Position numbers and translations under genes: made by a program | Notes under the pieces: model-generated | What the model was told of the DNA's origin: nothing | The model's input: the letters and a program-made list of their open reading frames with translations, nothing else | Databases searched by the model: none | Assembly: GCF_013170705.1 (NCBI RefSeq) | Contig: NZ_CP033334.1 | Location: forward strand, 1,302,001 to 1,366,000 | Length of the DNA stretch: 64,000 nucleotides | Reading direction: 5' to 3' | Origin: Mesorhizobium loti | GTDB taxonomy: Bacteria > Pseudomonadota > Alphaproteobacteria > Rhizobiales > Rhizobiaceae | Shown: positions 20,573 through 30,183 of the stretch, in pieces | Position numbering within the stretch: position 1 is the first letter of the stretch | Layout: every line of letters starts with the position of its first letter

Positions 20573-21622
20573 CTATGCCTTGGTTACGAACGGCGCCGGG
20601 CGCCGGCCGGCGCCTTGCCGCTCCAGCATCCATGCTGGATATTCGGACGGCAGCGCGCTGACTTCGTCGAGCTTGGCGAGATCGTCCGCGTCGAGTTTCA
20701 CTTCAGCCGCGGCAAGGTTCTGTTCGAGCTGGTCCATACGGCTGGCGCCTATGATGACGCTCATCACGAAAGGCTTGGCCAGGACATAGCCGAGCGCCAC
20801 GGTGGCAACGCTGACGTCGTGCTTCTTGGCGATCTCGCGCATGACGCCGACGGCCGCCCAGGCACGGTCCTCGTTGACCGGCGGGAAGTTGAAGGACGCA
20901 CGGCGGCCCTCGCCATTGCCGGGCGCGCCGGGACCGTATTTGCCCGACAGCAGGCCGCCGGCCATGGGCGACCACACCATCAAGCCGAGTTTCTCCTCGT
21001 TGATGAGCGGCACGATCTCACGTTCGAGATCGCGACCGGCGATCGAATAATAGGACTGTATGGTCTCGAAACGAGCAAAACCCTTGCGGTCGGCGATGCC
21101 GAGCGCCTTGGCGATGCGCCAGGCCTGCCAGTTGGAAACCCCGACATAGCGGACCTTGCCGCTGGCAACGAGATCGTCGAGCGCCCGCAGCGTTTCGTCG
21201 ATCGGGGTCACCGCGTCGGTACCGTGCAGCTGATAGAGATCGATATGGTCGAGTTGCAACCGTTCGAGGCTGGCATCGACCGAATCCATGATGTGACCCC
21301 GCGAGGAGCCGCGGTCGTTCGGCCCGTTGCCCATGGTACCATGGACCTTGGTGGCGATCACCACGCTCGATCTGGGAATGCCGAGGTCCCGCAGGGACTG
21401 GCCGAGCAGACGCTCGGATTCACCGAAGGAATAGACATCGGCCGTGTCGAAGAAGTTGACGCCGGCGGCGATCGAGCGGCCGACAATCTCATTGACGCCC
21501 TTCTGGTCGAGGCTCGCGATCAGGCCCCATTGGGCGTTCTGGCCGGCAGCGCCGAAGGTCATGGTGCCGAGACAGAGTTCGGAGACGAACATCCCCGTAT
21601 TCCCAAGCTGGTTGTAACGCAT
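20573..21622 (-). CDS. Aldo/keto reductase
   Basis: 349 residues. The start MRYNQLGNTGMFVSELCLG is family-typical. Catalytic residues are in FFDTADVYSFGES (Asp, Tyr), IATKVHG (Lys) and LYQLHGTD (His), with the NADP site near SVIIGASRMDQLEQNLAA. It belongs to the YajO/PdxI-like or AKR11/12-like reductases; substrate unknown. It is related to the reductase at 17206-18240 but clearly diverged, so not a recent duplicate. Convergent with the LysR-type gene. The 150 bases upstream separate it from a toxin-antitoxin pair. Confidence 0.9.
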   Translation of the reverse strand: MRYNQLGNTGMFVSELCLGTMTFGAAGQNAQWGLIASLDQKGVNEIVGRSIAAGVNFFDTADVYSFGESERLLGQSLRDLGIPRSSVVIATKVHGTMGNGPNDRGSSRGHIMDSVDASLERLQLDHIDLYQLHGTDAVTPIDETLRALDDLVASGKVRYVGVSNWQAWRIAKALGIADRKGFARFETIQSYYSIAGRDLEREIVPLINEEKLGLMVWSPMAGGLLSGKYGPGAPGNGEGRRASFNFPPVNEDRAWAAVGVMREIAKKHDVSVATVALGYVLAKPFVMSVIIGASRMDQLEQNLAAAEVKLDADDLAKLDEVSALPSEYPAWMLERQGAGRRPAPFVTKA

Positions 21623-21770
21623 GGCGAAGGCTCCAAAAAAATGTGATGACGCAAAACAAATAGGAACGGTACGTTTCGTTTCCAGTGTTGGCGTAATGAC
21701 GCTTCTGGATTGGCCCAACGCTGTAGGCATGAGCGGAGGTGAGATGCCCACGAGGCGAAAACGAACTGGC

Positions 21771-22172
21771 TTAGGCGTCCCAGGGATTGAACACCGTCAC
21801 GCCTGTATCGTCGAAGTCGGCAACATTGCGCGTCACAAGAATGAGATCATGGACAAGAGCGGTAGCCGCGATGAGGGTATCGGCGCTGCCTCGTGTACGG
21901 CGGGCGGTGATGCGGCCCCAAGTTAACGCGACATCTTCCGTGACGGCGAGAATACGATCGGCATTGTCGCGCCGAAGCTCCCGTAGCCACAGATCGAGGC
22001 GTGTTGCCTTTTCGGAGTCGACCTTGCGTAGCTTGATGATCCCACGTTCGATCTCTCCAAGCGTGATGACGCTGAGGCTGACCGAGGTCGGATCCACCGA
22101 AGCCAGCCATTCGGTTGGCTTGGGTAGTCGCCTCTGCACATCCGAAACGATGTTCGTGTCGAGCAGATACAT
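21771..22172 (-). CDS. PIN-domain toxin (VapC-like ribonuclease)
   Basis: 133 residues. The metal-binding acidic residues of the PIN fold are visible: Asp5 in MYLLDTNIVSDV, Glu in TLGEIERG, Asp in RGSADTLIAATAL and Asp in RNVADFDDTGV. VapC toxins cut tRNA or rRNA when free of antitoxin. The start shares one base with the antitoxin stop (TGATG), the standard coupled layout. The FitB/VapC subgroup with Phd-type antitoxins fits best. Confidence 0.9.
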   Translation of the reverse strand: MYLLDTNIVSDVQRRLPKPTEWLASVDPTSVSLSVITLGEIERGIIKLRKVDSEKATRLDLWLRELRRDNADRILAVTEDVALTWGRITARRTRGSADTLIAATALVHDLILVTRNVADFDDTGVTVFNPWDA

Positions 22173-22426
22173 CAGAGATCGACGTCCCGGATCATCGTCT
22201 CCGAGCGGCGGCTGACCTCTTCGGCGAAATCATCGTCCCAAACCGGACCAGTCAAAAGATATTCGGCCAACGACTTCTTCTTTCCGGCCAGGCGGTCGTA
22301 ATCCTCGGCGGAAAGCACCACTGCGGCGCGCTCGCCGCGCAACGTCACCGTCTGCGGTCCCTCGCTGCGCGCACGCTGAACCACCTTGGAGAAATTGTTC
22401 TTTGCGTCCTGAAGGTGCCAGTTCAT
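22172..22426 (-). CDS. Phd/YefM-type antitoxin
   Basis: 84 residues. The N-terminal DNA-binding Phd/YefM fold starts at MNWHLQDAKNNFSKVVQRA and includes GPQTVTLRGERAAVVLSAEDY. The C-terminal tail (SLAEYLLTGPVWDDDF) should bind and block the partner PIN toxin. I chose ATG 22426; the further upstream residues do not fit the family. The upstream palindrome at 22437-22453 is likely its autoregulatory operator. Confidence 0.9.
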   Translation of the reverse strand: MNWHLQDAKNNFSKVVQRARSEGPQTVTLRGERAAVVLSAEDYDRLAGKKKSLAEYLLTGPVWDDDFAEEVSRRSETMIRDVDL

Positions 22427-22436
22427 TGAATGCCCC

Positions 22437-22453
22437 CTAGCTAGCTTGGCTAG
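22437..22453. promoter_or_regulatory. Operator of the first toxin-antitoxin pair
   Basis: CTAG-CTAGC-TTG-GCTAG, a 5-bp inverted repeat with an extra CTAG arm, 10 bases upstream of the antitoxin ATG. This is the expected place for Phd/YefM autorepression. Confidence 0.5.
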
Positions 22454-22506
22454 ATATAACATTCGCCCGATGATGCGGCAAGGAATGCCGTGTTGGCGTC
22501 TGGGGC

Positions 22507-23169
22507 CTAACGGCTACCAAAAATCGCCGAGCCGACCCTGACGCTGGTAGCGCCGAAGGCGATGGCCGTTTCGTAGTCGCCGGACATGCCCATGGATAGC
22601 TTTTCGACTCCGGCCTCGCGCCCAAGCTTCTCCAGCAGCGCGAAATGCGGGCCGGGATTTTCGTCTGCCGGGGGGATGCACATCAGGCCTTCGATGGCGA
22701 GGCCGTGGACATCGCGGCAGCGGGTGACGAAAGCCACGGCATCGCGCGGTTCGATGCCGGCCTTCTGCGGCTCGGAGCCGGTGTTGACCTGGACATAGAG
22801 TTTCGGCGCGCGGCCTTGCCGGGCCATTTCCTTGGCGAGTTCGGCGGCGATCTTCTCGCGGTCGACCGTCTCGATGACGTCGAACAGCGCGACCGCCTCT
22901 TTCGCCTTGTTCGATTGCAGCGGACCGATCAGGTGCAGTTCGATGTCGGGGAATGCCAGCTTCAAATCCGGCCATTTGCCTTGCGCTTCCTGGACGCGAT
23001 TCTCGCCGAAGACCCGCTGGCCGGCCTCGATCACCGGCTGGATGTCGGCGGCGTCAAAGGTCTTGGAAACCGCGACCAGCGTCACGGCACCGGCCTGGCG
23101 AGCGGCCTCCTGCTCGGCGGCGGCGATCCTCGCCTTGACCGCGAAAAACTGCTGAACGGTGTCACCCAT
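22507..23169 (-). CDS. YggS-type pyridoxal-phosphate homeostasis protein
   Basis: 220 residues, alanine-racemase-like TIM barrel with no dimer partner domain. Lys36 in LVAVSKTFDA is the predicted PLP Schiff-base lysine. Other family blocks are FGENRVQEAQGKWP, HLIGPLQSNKAKEAV, VQVNTGSEPQKAG and LSMGMSGDYETAIAFGATSVRVG. YggS/PLPBP proteins buffer PLP and affect amino-acid metabolism without a known catalytic reaction. It is divergent from leuS. ATG 23169 was chosen over an in-frame TTG two codons upstream. Confidence 0.93.
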   Translation of the reverse strand: MGDTVQQFFAVKARIAAAEQEAARQAGAVTLVAVSKTFDAADIQPVIEAGQRVFGENRVQEAQGKWPDLKLAFPDIELHLIGPLQSNKAKEAVALFDVIETVDREKIAAELAKEMARQGRAPKLYVQVNTGSEPQKAGIEPRDAVAFVTRCRDVHGLAIEGLMCIPPADENPGPHFALLEKLGREAGVEKLSMGMSGDYETAIAFGATSVRVGSAIFGSR

Positions 23170-23325
23170 ATGCAAATCCCGCTGTTTTGACCCGCGTTTT
23201 TAACCGCCGCGATGCCCATATGGTTGACGGGTTTGCCAAACCATGGTGAACACCCGGACCACATTCCCTGAACCGCCGAGCCAGTCGCCCGCGGTTCGCG
23301 CCTGCTTTTAAGTGAAAAACGTCCC

Positions 23326-25950
23326 ATGGCAACCGAACGATACAATCCGCGCGCGTCAGAGCCCAAATGGCAGAAGGCCTGGGCCACCAAGAAGCTTTTC
23401 GAAGCGCACAATGACGACCCGAAGCCTAAATACTACGTGCTGGAAATGTTCCCCTATCCGTCGGGGCGCATCCATATCGGCCACACCCGCAACTACACGA
23501 TGGGTGACGTGGTGGCGCGCTACAAGCGGGCCAAGGGGTTCAACGTGCTGCATCCGATGGGCTGGGACGCCTTCGGCATGCCGGCCGAGAACGCGGCCAT
23601 GCAGAACAAGGTCCATCCCAAGGAATGGACCTACCAGAACATCGCCACCATGCGCGAGCAGCTCAAGGTCATGGGCCTGTCGCTGGACTGGGCACGCGAA
23701 TTCGCCACCTGCGACGTCGACTACTATCACCGGCAGCAGATGCTGTTCCTGGATTTCGTCGAGAAAGGACTGGTGACGCGCAAATCCTCCAAGGTCAATT
23801 GGGACCCGGAGGACATGACCGTGCTCGCCAACGAACAGGTCATCGACGGGCGCGGCTGGCGCTCCGGCGCGCTGGTCGAGCAGCGCGAGCTGACGCAGTG
23901 GTTCTTCAAGATCACCGATTTCGCGCAGGACCTGCTGGATTCGCTCGACGGCCTCGATGAATGGCCCGAAAAAGTGAAGCTGATGCAGCAGAACTGGATC
24001 GGCCGTTCGGAAGGCCTGCTGATCCGCTGGCCGCTCGCCTCGGACATTGCGGGCGAGCATGAGCTGGAAGTCTACACGACGCGGCCCGACACTATTTTCG
24101 GCGCCTCCTTCATGGCCATCGCCGCCGATCATCCGCTGGCCAAGAAAGCCGCCGAGACCAATCCGGAGATGGCGAAGTTCATCGAGGAGGTCCGCCATAT
24201 GGGCACTTCGGTGGCGGCGCTGGAGACGGCGGAGAAGAAGGGGTTCGACACCGGCATCCGCGTCGTCCATCCCTTCGACGACAGCTGGACGCTGCCTGTC
24301 TATGTGGCCAATTTCGTTTTGATGGAATACGGCACCGGCGCCATCTTCGGCTGCCCGGCGCATGACCAGCGCGACCTCGATTTCGCCAACAAATACGGCC
24401 TGACGGTGGTGCCGGTGGTGATGCCGGAAGGCGAGAATCAGGCGACCTTCCAGATCATCGACGTGGCCTATGGCGACGACGGTGCGATGATCAATTCGCG
24501 CTTCCTCGACGGGATGAAGCCGACCCAGGCTTTTGACGAAGTGGCCAGGCTCCTGGAACAGAAGACGATCGGCAACCGGCCGATGGCCGAGCGCAAGGTG
24601 AATTTCCGCCTGCGCGACTGGGGCATTTCGCGCCAGCGCTACTGGGGCTGCCCGATCCCGATGATCCATTGCGAGGATTGCGGCGTGGTGCCGGTTCCAA
24701 AGGCCGACCTTCCGGTCAAGCTGCCCGACGACGTCGATTTCGACCGGCCGGGCAATCCGCTCGACCGGCATCCGACCTGGCGGCACGTGAAATGCCCGCA
24801 ATGCGGCAAGGACGCGCGCCGCGAGACCGACACGATGGATACGTTCGTCGATTCGTCCTGGTATTTCGCCCGCTTCACCGCGCCCTGGGCGCACGAGCCG
24901 ACCGATCCCAAGGCGGCGAACGAATGGCTGCCGGTCGACCAGTATATTGGCGGCATCGAGCATGCGATCCTGCACCTGCTCTATTCGCGCTTCTTCACCC
25001 GCGCCATGCGCGAGACCGGCCATGTCGATCTCGCCGAGCCCTTCAAGGGCCTGTTCACGCAAGGCATGGTGGTGCACGAGACCTACCGGGTCGGTTCGGC
25101 ATCGAATGGCCGCTGGCTGGCACCGACCGAGGTGCGGCTGGAGGAAGTCGACGGCAAGCGCCGCGCCATCGACATCGCCACTGGCGAAGCGGTCACCATT
25201 GGCCCGCTGGAAAAGATGTCGAAGTCGAAGAAGAACACGGTTAGCCCGGAAGACATCACCGACGGCTACGGCGCCGACACGGCGCGCTGGTTCATGCTGT
25301 CGGACTCACCGCCCGAGCGCGACGTCGAATGGACCGACGATGGCGCCGCCGGCGCGCATCGCTTCATGCAGCGCATCTGGCGCCTGGTGTCGACAGCGGC
25401 CGAGACGCTGGCGGGCGTCAAGCCTGCCGCGGCCGGCGCCGGCGAGGCGGGAGCGGTCTCGAAGGCCACGCACAAGATCCTCAAGGCAGTCGGCGAGGAC
25501 ATCGAGAAGCTCGCCTTCAACCGCGCCATCGCCCGCATCTATGAACTGGCCAACGTGCTGACCACACCGCTCAACGAGGTGGCCGAAGGCAAGGCCGATC
25601 CGGCGCTGCAAGGCGCCTGCCGCCAGGCCGTGGAGATCCTGGTGCATCTGATCGCGCCGGTGATGCCGCATCTGGCCGAAGAGTGCTGGGAGACGCTCGG
25701 CGGTACCGAACTGGTCGCCGAACGGCCGTGGCCGGTCTTCGATCCGGCGCTGGTCATCGACAACGAAGTCACCTATCCGGTGCAGGTCAACGGCAAGAAG
25801 CGGGGGGATTTGACAATTGCCCGCGACGCGGACCAAGGTGCGGTCGAAAAAGCGGTATTGGCTCTCGACTTCGTGCAGAAAGCACTTGAAGGTAAGGCTC
25901 CGCGCAAGGTGATCATCGTGCCGCAGAGGATCGTCAATGTCGTTGCCTGA
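23326..25950 (+). CDS. leuS: Leucyl-tRNA synthetase
   Basis: 874-residue class I enzyme of full length. The HIGH motif is in [15 protein letters not shown] (residues 49-52) and the KMSKS motif in [17 protein letters not shown] (near 629-633). The CP1 editing domain (about 225-420) includes [15 protein letters not shown] and the [15 protein letters not shown] editing pocket. A zinc-ribbon-like CEDCG...CPQCG segment lies around 446-490. It overlaps lptE by 14 bases, a frequent pairing in alphaproteobacteria. Confidence 0.98.
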   Translation: MATERYNPRASEPKWQKAWATKKLFEAHNDDPKPKYYVLEMFPYPSGRIHIGHTRNYTMGDVVARYKRAKGFNVLHPMGWDAFGMPAENAAMQNKVHPKEWTYQNIATMREQLKVMGLSLDWAREFATCDVDYYHRQQMLFLDFVEKGLVTRKSSKVNWDPEDMTVLANEQVIDGRGWRSGALVEQRELTQWFFKITDFAQDLLDSLDGLDEWPEKVKLMQQNWIGRSEGLLIRWPLASDIAGEHELEVYTTRPDTIFGASFMAIAADHPLAKKAAETNPEMAKFIEEVRHMGTSVAALETAEKKGFDTGIRVVHPFDDSWTLPVYVANFVLMEYGTGAIFGCPAHDQRDLDFANKYGLTVVPVVMPEGENQATFQIIDVAYGDDGAMINSRFLDGMKPTQAFDEVARLLEQKTIGNRPMAERKVNFRLRDWGISRQRYWGCPIPMIHCEDCGVVPVPKADLPVKLPDDVDFDRPGNPLDRHPTWRHVKCPQCGKDARRETDTMDTFVDSSWYFARFTAPWAHEPTDPKAANEWLPVDQYIGGIEHAILHLLYSRFFTRAMRETGHVDLAEPFKGLFTQGMVVHETYRVGSASNGRWLAPTEVRLEEVDGKRRAIDIATGEAVTIGPLEKMSKSKKNTVSPEDITDGYGADTARWFMLSDSPPERDVEWTDDGAAGAHRFMQRIWRLVSTAAETLAGVKPAAAGAGEAGAVSKATHKILKAVGEDIEKLAFNRAIARIYELANVLTTPLNEVAEGKADPALQGACRQAVEILVHLIAPVMPHLAEECWETLGGTELVAERPWPVFDPALVIDNEVTYPVQVNGKKRGDLTIARDADQGAVEKAVLALDFVQKALEGKAPRKVIIVPQRIVNVVA

Positions 25951-26515
25951 TCGGGAAAAGACAGAGCTGAGCCGTTTGCTGCGCCGTGTGGCGCTTGCCG
26001 GCCTTGTCGGGTCGCTCGCGCTGGTTTCGGCCTGCACGGTGCGGCCGCTCTATTCCAGCGCGCCGCTGACGACGGGTTCGAGCGCCAATGCCGAACTGGC
26101 ATCGATCGCCATCAAGCCGGTCAAGACGCGTTATGCCCAGCAGGTGCGCAACAACCTGATCTTCGGCTTTGGGCGCGGTGCCGGCGAACCGGCATCGCCG
26201 CTTTATTCGCTTGATCTCAGCGTCTCCGAAGCCGTTGAATCCTCCGCCCTCGTGCAGGTCGGAACCGATGAGGACGAGCCGACAGCCGGTTCGGTGACAC
26301 TTACCGCCAGCTATACGCTGACCGATGCGAAAACCGGTGTCGTCATCACGGTCGGCAAGCGCGCGATCACCTCCTCCTTTGACAGGCCGCGTCAGGAATT
26401 CGCCTCGTATCGGGCGCAGATCGACGCCGAAAATCGCGCCGCGCGCGAACTGGCCGAGGCCCTGCAACTGTCCATCGCCCAGGATCTGGTCCGGCACGGC
26501 AAGGCGGCCAGCTGA
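25937..26515 (+). CDS. lptE: LPS-assembly lipoprotein LptE
   Basis: 192 residues. A signal peptide ([20 protein letters not shown]) ends in a lipobox-like LVSAC, with Cys34 as the likely lipidated residue. RPLYSSAPL and the beta/alpha pattern up to [11 protein letters not shown] fit the LptE (RlpB) family, which plugs the outer-membrane LptD barrel and helps insert lipopolysaccharide. It starts inside the end of leuS (14-base overlap). In many relatives holA follows lptE; here a terminator follows instead. Confidence 0.85.
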   Translation: MSLPDREKTELSRLLRRVALAGLVGSLALVSACTVRPLYSSAPLTTGSSANAELASIAIKPVKTRYAQQVRNNLIFGFGRGAGEPASPLYSLDLSVSEAVESSALVQVGTDEDEPTAGSVTLTASYTLTDAKTGVVITVGKRAITSSFDRPRQEFASYRAQIDAENRAARELAEALQLSIAQDLVRHGKAAS

Positions 26516-26561
26516 CGCCGCTCTTCGTTTTTACGAAGACGCCATCTCGATCCTTGCGTCA

Positions 26562-26597
26562 GGCCTCCCGGTAGCAGCCGGGCGCCCTTTTTTTGCG
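26562..26597 (+). terminator. Intrinsic terminator after lptE
   Basis: GGC-C-TCCCGG-TAGCA-GCCGGG-C-GCC hairpin followed by CTTTTTTTG, 45 bases after the lptE stop. The T tract of seven makes this a convincing rho-independent site. Confidence 0.8.
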
Positions 26598-26688
26598 CGC
26601 TTTTTAGCCCGACGCAGGGATGAGCGAGTGATCGCCGAATGACGATCAACGGCTCGAATCCCGATCACTCCATATCGTCGTGAAAGAT

Positions 26689-26766
26689 ACGTTTCAGTTG
26701 CTTTAGCGGCGCTCAAGGGAAGCAACTGTTAACCACTCGCTCCCTATTGCTCAGCAGACGTTTCAG
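26689..26766. promoter_or_regulatory. Repeated ACGTTTCAG sites upstream of ftsK-like gene
   Basis: ACGTTTCAG occurs exactly at 26689-26697 and again at 26758-26766, 69 bp apart, flanking GCAACTGTTAACC. They lie in the 180 bases between the lptE terminator and ATG 26781. A regulatory role is only suggested by the exact repetition. Confidence 0.3.
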
Positions 26767-26780
26767 AGTGAGTCTTGAGA

Positions 26781-29354
26781 ATGGAATCCAAGCGTTTTCC
26801 CCGGGTCAATTCATTGAAGGCAACCTCGCCCGACGACCCCGGAGTAGAGCGTTTCAGCGGCAGGAGCGACAAGGCGGATAGCCAGCGGACCGGAGCGGCC
26901 AAGGCCGGCAGTTCCCAGCCGCCCGTTCATCTTGGTGGCAACGAAAGCCCCGCCTGGCAGGATTATTTCTTCCTGGCGCCCAATGTGCGGTTCACGCGCA
27001 CGCCGGACTATGACGCCAGCACAAACAATACGCGGCACGAGCAGGTTGCCGTCGAGGAAAGTGAACCCCTGACGCCGCCGACACAGCACGCAATCGCCCG
27101 TCCGACTGCGGCACTCCAAGCCGGCTCGTCCTCGCCATCGCCTATGAGAAACCCCGCTCTGGAAGCCGCCCGGCCTCTCGCAAGCAACAGGGTGGCGACT
27201 CATGAAAGGCAGGCTGCCACTGCCCCTGTATCCGCCCGGCCAGGGCATGCCGGTGAAAAGGCGCGCACTGTTGCCCCGGCGGGCTCCAGGACGGCGGTAA
27301 CGGCACGCGCATACACGCCGGCAGCGTCTGCCCGCGAGGTTGCGTCACAGGTCAGAACACAAGGCCGCGGAAATGCACGCTGGCCCTACCTGTCGGATCA
27401 CGTCTTCTTCGAACTCATGGCGCCCTACATGATCGAGAGCCCGTTGCCGGCGCCACGGGCGGTCCCGGTTCCGCGGCCGGCCGCGCCGGTTGTCCCACCA
27501 CGGGTGGATATCCGCGCAACGCCCACGGATGACCCGACGGCGTTGTTTCGGGTCATCGAGTGGCTTCCGGGCCTGCAAGCCCCATCCTCCTTGCCGGATG
27601 TCCGTCCGGCCAATTCGAACGAAGCCGCGAGCAACGCGCCGCAGGATGCCCGGACAGCGGCTGCGGGTCCCGTCGCCGCGACAAGCAACGCCGTTCAGGT
27701 CCAGGCCGCGCAAGGCGCGGAGGAGACTGTGCAGGCTCCAGCCTTGCGGGCATCCGCGACGCTGCCCAGGGTCGGCAAGATCGTGCCGGCCACGACGGGC
27801 GAGGCATACGAACTTCCCTCCGAAGAGCTGCTGCAGCAGCCGCCGGAAGGGCAGGGCTTCTACATGTCGCAGGAGCGGCTCGAGCAGAATGCCGATCTCC
27901 TGGAAAGCGTGCTCGAGGATTTCGGCGTCAAGGGCGAGATCATCCACGTTCGCCCGGGTCCGGTCGTGACCCTCTATGAGTTCGAGCCGGCGCCGGGCGT
28001 CAAATCGTCCCGCGTCATCGGTCTTGCCGACGACATTGCCCGCTCCATGTCGGCGATTTCGGCGCGCGTCGCCGTCGTGCCGGGCCGCAACGTCATCGGA
28101 ATCGAGCTGCCGAACGAGACGCGCGAGACGGTCTATTTCCGCGAGCTGATCGAATCGCAGGGTTTCCGAAAGACCAGCTGCAAGCTGGCGCTTTGCCTCG
28201 GCAAGACGATCGGCGGCGAGCCTGTCATCGCCGAGCTGGCGAAGATGCCGCATCTGCTCGTTGCCGGCACCACCGGCTCGGGCAAGTCGGTTGCCATCAA
28301 CACCATGATCCTGTCGCTGCTCTACCGGCTGAAGCCGGAAGAGTGCCGGCTGATCATGGTCGATCCCAAGATGCTGGAGCTCTCCGTCTATGACGGCATC
28401 CCGCATCTTCTGACGCCCGTCGTCACCGATCCCAAGAAGGCGGTCACCGCGCTCAAATGGGCGGTGCGCGAGATGGAGGATCGCTATCGCAAGATGGCGC
28501 GGCTCGGCGTGCGCAACATCGACGGCTACAATGAGCGCGCCGCCCAGGCCCGCGACAAGGGCGAGGCGGTCGTCATGACGGTGCAGGCCGGCTTCGAAAA
28601 GGGCACCGGCGCGCCGCTCTTCGAGCAGCAGGAAATCGACCTTGCGCAGATGCCCTACATCGTCGTCATCGTCGACGAGATGGCCGACCTGATGATGGTC
28701 GCCGGCAAGGAGATCGAAGGCGCCATCCAGCGCCTGGCGCAGATGGCGCGCGCGGCCGGCATCCACCTGATCATGGCGACGCAACGCCCCTCGGTCGATG
28801 TCATCACCGGCACGATCAAGGCCAATTTCCCGACCCGTATCTCCTTCCAGGTCACGTCGAAGATCGACAGCCGAACCATCCTGGGCGAGCAGGGCGCCGA
28901 ACAGCTGCTTGGCCAGGGCGACATGCTGCACATGATGGGTGGCGGACGCATCGCCCGCGTGCACGGCCCCTTTGTGTCCGACGCGGAGGTCGAGCATGTC
29001 GTGGCGCACCTGAAGGCGCAGGGCCGCCCGGAATATCTGGAAACCGTGACGGCCGATGAGGACGAGGAAGAGGCCGAGGACGACCAGGGCGCGGTCTTCG
29101 ACAAGGGATCGGTCGCCGCCGAGGACGGCGATTCCAGCTATGACGAAGCGGTCAAGGTGGTGTTGCGCGACAAGAAGTGTTCGACGTCCTACATCCAGCG
29201 CCGGCTCGGCATCGGTTACAACCGCGCCGCTTCCCTGGTCGAACGCATGGAGAAAGAGGGATTGGTCGGCGCGCCGAACCATGTCGGCAAGCGCGAGATC
29301 ACCATGGGGCGGCGCCCGCCGGTGGCCGCGCCCGACGACGACGGCACGGACTGA
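26781..29354 (+). CDS. FtsK/SpoIIIE-type DNA translocase lacking the N-terminal membrane domain
   Basis: 857 residues. Residues 1 to about 350 are Pro/Ala-rich, low complexity and without any hydrophobic helix. The translocase motor follows: alpha domain ([32 protein letters not shown]), then beta domain with Walker [19 protein letters not shown] (near 493-502) and Walker [15 protein letters not shown]. An acidic linker ([12 protein letters not shown]) leads to a C-terminal gamma winged helix ([31 protein letters not shown]) that reads KOPS-type polar sequences. FtsK normally has four membrane helices at the division site; this copy must act without them or be recruited through its linker. 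Rhizobia commonly encode a second, membrane-anchored FtsK. Confidence 0.88.
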   Translation: MESKRFPRVNSLKATSPDDPGVERFSGRSDKADSQRTGAAKAGSSQPPVHLGGNESPAWQDYFFLAPNVRFTRTPDYDASTNNTRHEQVAVEESEPLTPPTQHAIARPTAALQAGSSSPSPMRNPALEAARPLASNRVATHERQAATAPVSARPGHAGEKARTVAPAGSRTAVTARAYTPAASAREVASQVRTQGRGNARWPYLSDHVFFELMAPYMIESPLPAPRAVPVPRPAAPVVPPRVDIRATPTDDPTALFRVIEWLPGLQAPSSLPDVRPANSNEAASNAPQDARTAAAGPVAATSNAVQVQAAQGAEETVQAPALRASATLPRVGKIVPATTGEAYELPSEELLQQPPEGQGFYMSQERLEQNADLLESVLEDFGVKGEIIHVRPGPVVTLYEFEPAPGVKSSRVIGLADDIARSMSAISARVAVVPGRNVIGIELPNETRETVYFRELIESQGFRKTSCKLALCLGKTIGGEPVIAELAKMPHLLVAGTTGSGKSVAINTMILSLLYRLKPEECRLIMVDPKMLELSVYDGIPHLLTPVVTDPKKAVTALKWAVREMEDRYRKMARLGVRNIDGYNERAAQARDKGEAVVMTVQAGFEKGTGAPLFEQQEIDLAQMPYIVVIVDEMADLMMVAGKEIEGAIQRLAQMARAAGIHLIMATQRPSVDVITGTIKANFPTRISFQVTSKIDSRTILGEQGAEQLLGQGDMLHMMGGGRIARVHGPFVSDAEVEHVVAHLKAQGRPEYLETVTADEDEEEAEDDQGAVFDKGSVAAEDGDSSYDEAVKVVLRDKKCSTSYIQRRLGIGYNRAASLVERMEKEGLVGAPNHVGKREITMGRRPPVAAPDDDGTD

Positions 29355-29390
29355 TCGGCAGCCTTTCGGTGGTGTTCTTCCTCTGAAAAT

Positions 29391-29418
29391 AAAAAAGGCC
29401 GGTTGCCCGGCCCTTTTT
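29391..29418. terminator. Bidirectional terminator between ftsK-like gene and transaldolase
   Basis: AAAAAA-GGCCGG, loop TTGC, CCGGCC-C-TTTTT: a 6-bp GC stem extended by A/T pairs and flanked by A and T tracts on both sides, 37 bases after the ftsK-like stop. Confidence 0.8.
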
Positions 29419-29436
29419 CATGGAAGCAGTGCGACC

Positions 29437-30093
29437 TCAGCCGATCTTCTGGCCGGTCTTGGCCCAGTCGGCGAGGAAGGTGGCGAGGCCCTTGTCGGTC
29501 AGCGGATGGTTGACCAGCGCCTTCAGCGTCGCCGGCGGCGCGGTGACAACGTCGGCACCGATCAGGGCCGCCTGCTTGACGTGGTTTACCGTGCGCACCG
29601 ATGCGGTCAGGATCTCGGTCTGGAAATCGTAATTGTCATAGATCTGGCGGATCTCCTGGATCAGCTCCATGCCGTCCGAGCCGGTGTCGTCAATGCGGCC
29701 GACGAAGGGCGAGATGAACGAGGCGCCGGCCTTGGCGGCGAGCAGCGCCTGGTTGGCCGAGAAGCACAGCGTGACGTTGACCATGCGGTTCATCTGGGTG
29801 CGGATCGTCTTGCAGGCCTTCAGGCCGTCCAGCGTCAGCGGCACCTTGATGCAGACATTGGGCGCGATCTTGGCCAACACCTCGGCCTCCGCCATCATGT
29901 TCTTGTATTCGGTCGCCACCACTTCGGCTGAAACCGGACCTTCGACGATATCGCAGATCTGCTTGGTGACGTCGGCGATCTTGCCGCCGGATTTCAGGAT
30001 CAGCGACGGGTTGGTGGTGACTCCGTCAAGCAGTCCCAGATCGTTGAGCTCACGGATATCCTTGATATCGGCGGTATCGACAAAAAATTTCAT
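29437..30093 (-). CDS. tal: Transaldolase / fructose-6-phosphate aldolase (small Tal subfamily)
   Basis: 218-residue TIM-barrel aldolase of the short TalB3/FSA subfamily. It starts [13 protein letters not shown], has GVTTNPSLI, the Schiff-base Lys83 in [11 protein letters not shown], and [21 protein letters not shown]. In the pentose phosphate pathway it moves a dihydroxyacetone unit between sugar phosphates; short members of this subfamily act either as transaldolase or as F6P aldolase. ATG 30093 follows CAGGAGACCGCC. Divergent from priA, 90 bases away. Confidence 0.92.
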   Translation of the reverse strand: MKFFVDTADIKDIRELNDLGLLDGVTTNPSLILKSGGKIADVTKQICDIVEGPVSAEVVATEYKNMMAEAEVLAKIAPNVCIKVPLTLDGLKACKTIRTQMNRMVNVTLCFSANQALLAAKAGASFISPFVGRIDDTGSDGMELIQEIRQIYDNYDFQTEILTASVRTVNHVKQAALIGADVVTAPPATLKALVNHPLTDKGLATFLADWAKTGQKIG

Positions 30094-30183
30094 GGCGGTC
30101 TCCTGACGATTTCGTCGTGCTTGGGAAGGCACGTTCAGCGTTGCTCTTTGATCTAGACCAAAGTCGGGGCAAGGTCACGCCTC

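Noticed and set aside
17206..21622. Two aldo/keto reductases as a recent tandem duplication
   Set aside because: The proteins differ along most of their length and are separated by an MFS/LysR pair.
21623..21770. Possible operator GGAACGGTACGTTTCGTTTCC upstream of the second aldo/keto reductase
   Set aside because: Only short 4-bp arms are symmetrical; below the level I would report as a site.
23356..25077. 573-codon minus-strand frame opposite leuS
   Set aside because: Antisense to conserved HIGH and editing-domain codons of leuS; no recognisable domain.
27345..29282. 645-codon minus-strand frame opposite the ftsK-like gene
   Set aside because: Composition of an antisense shadow; Walker motifs and the winged helix are on the plus strand.
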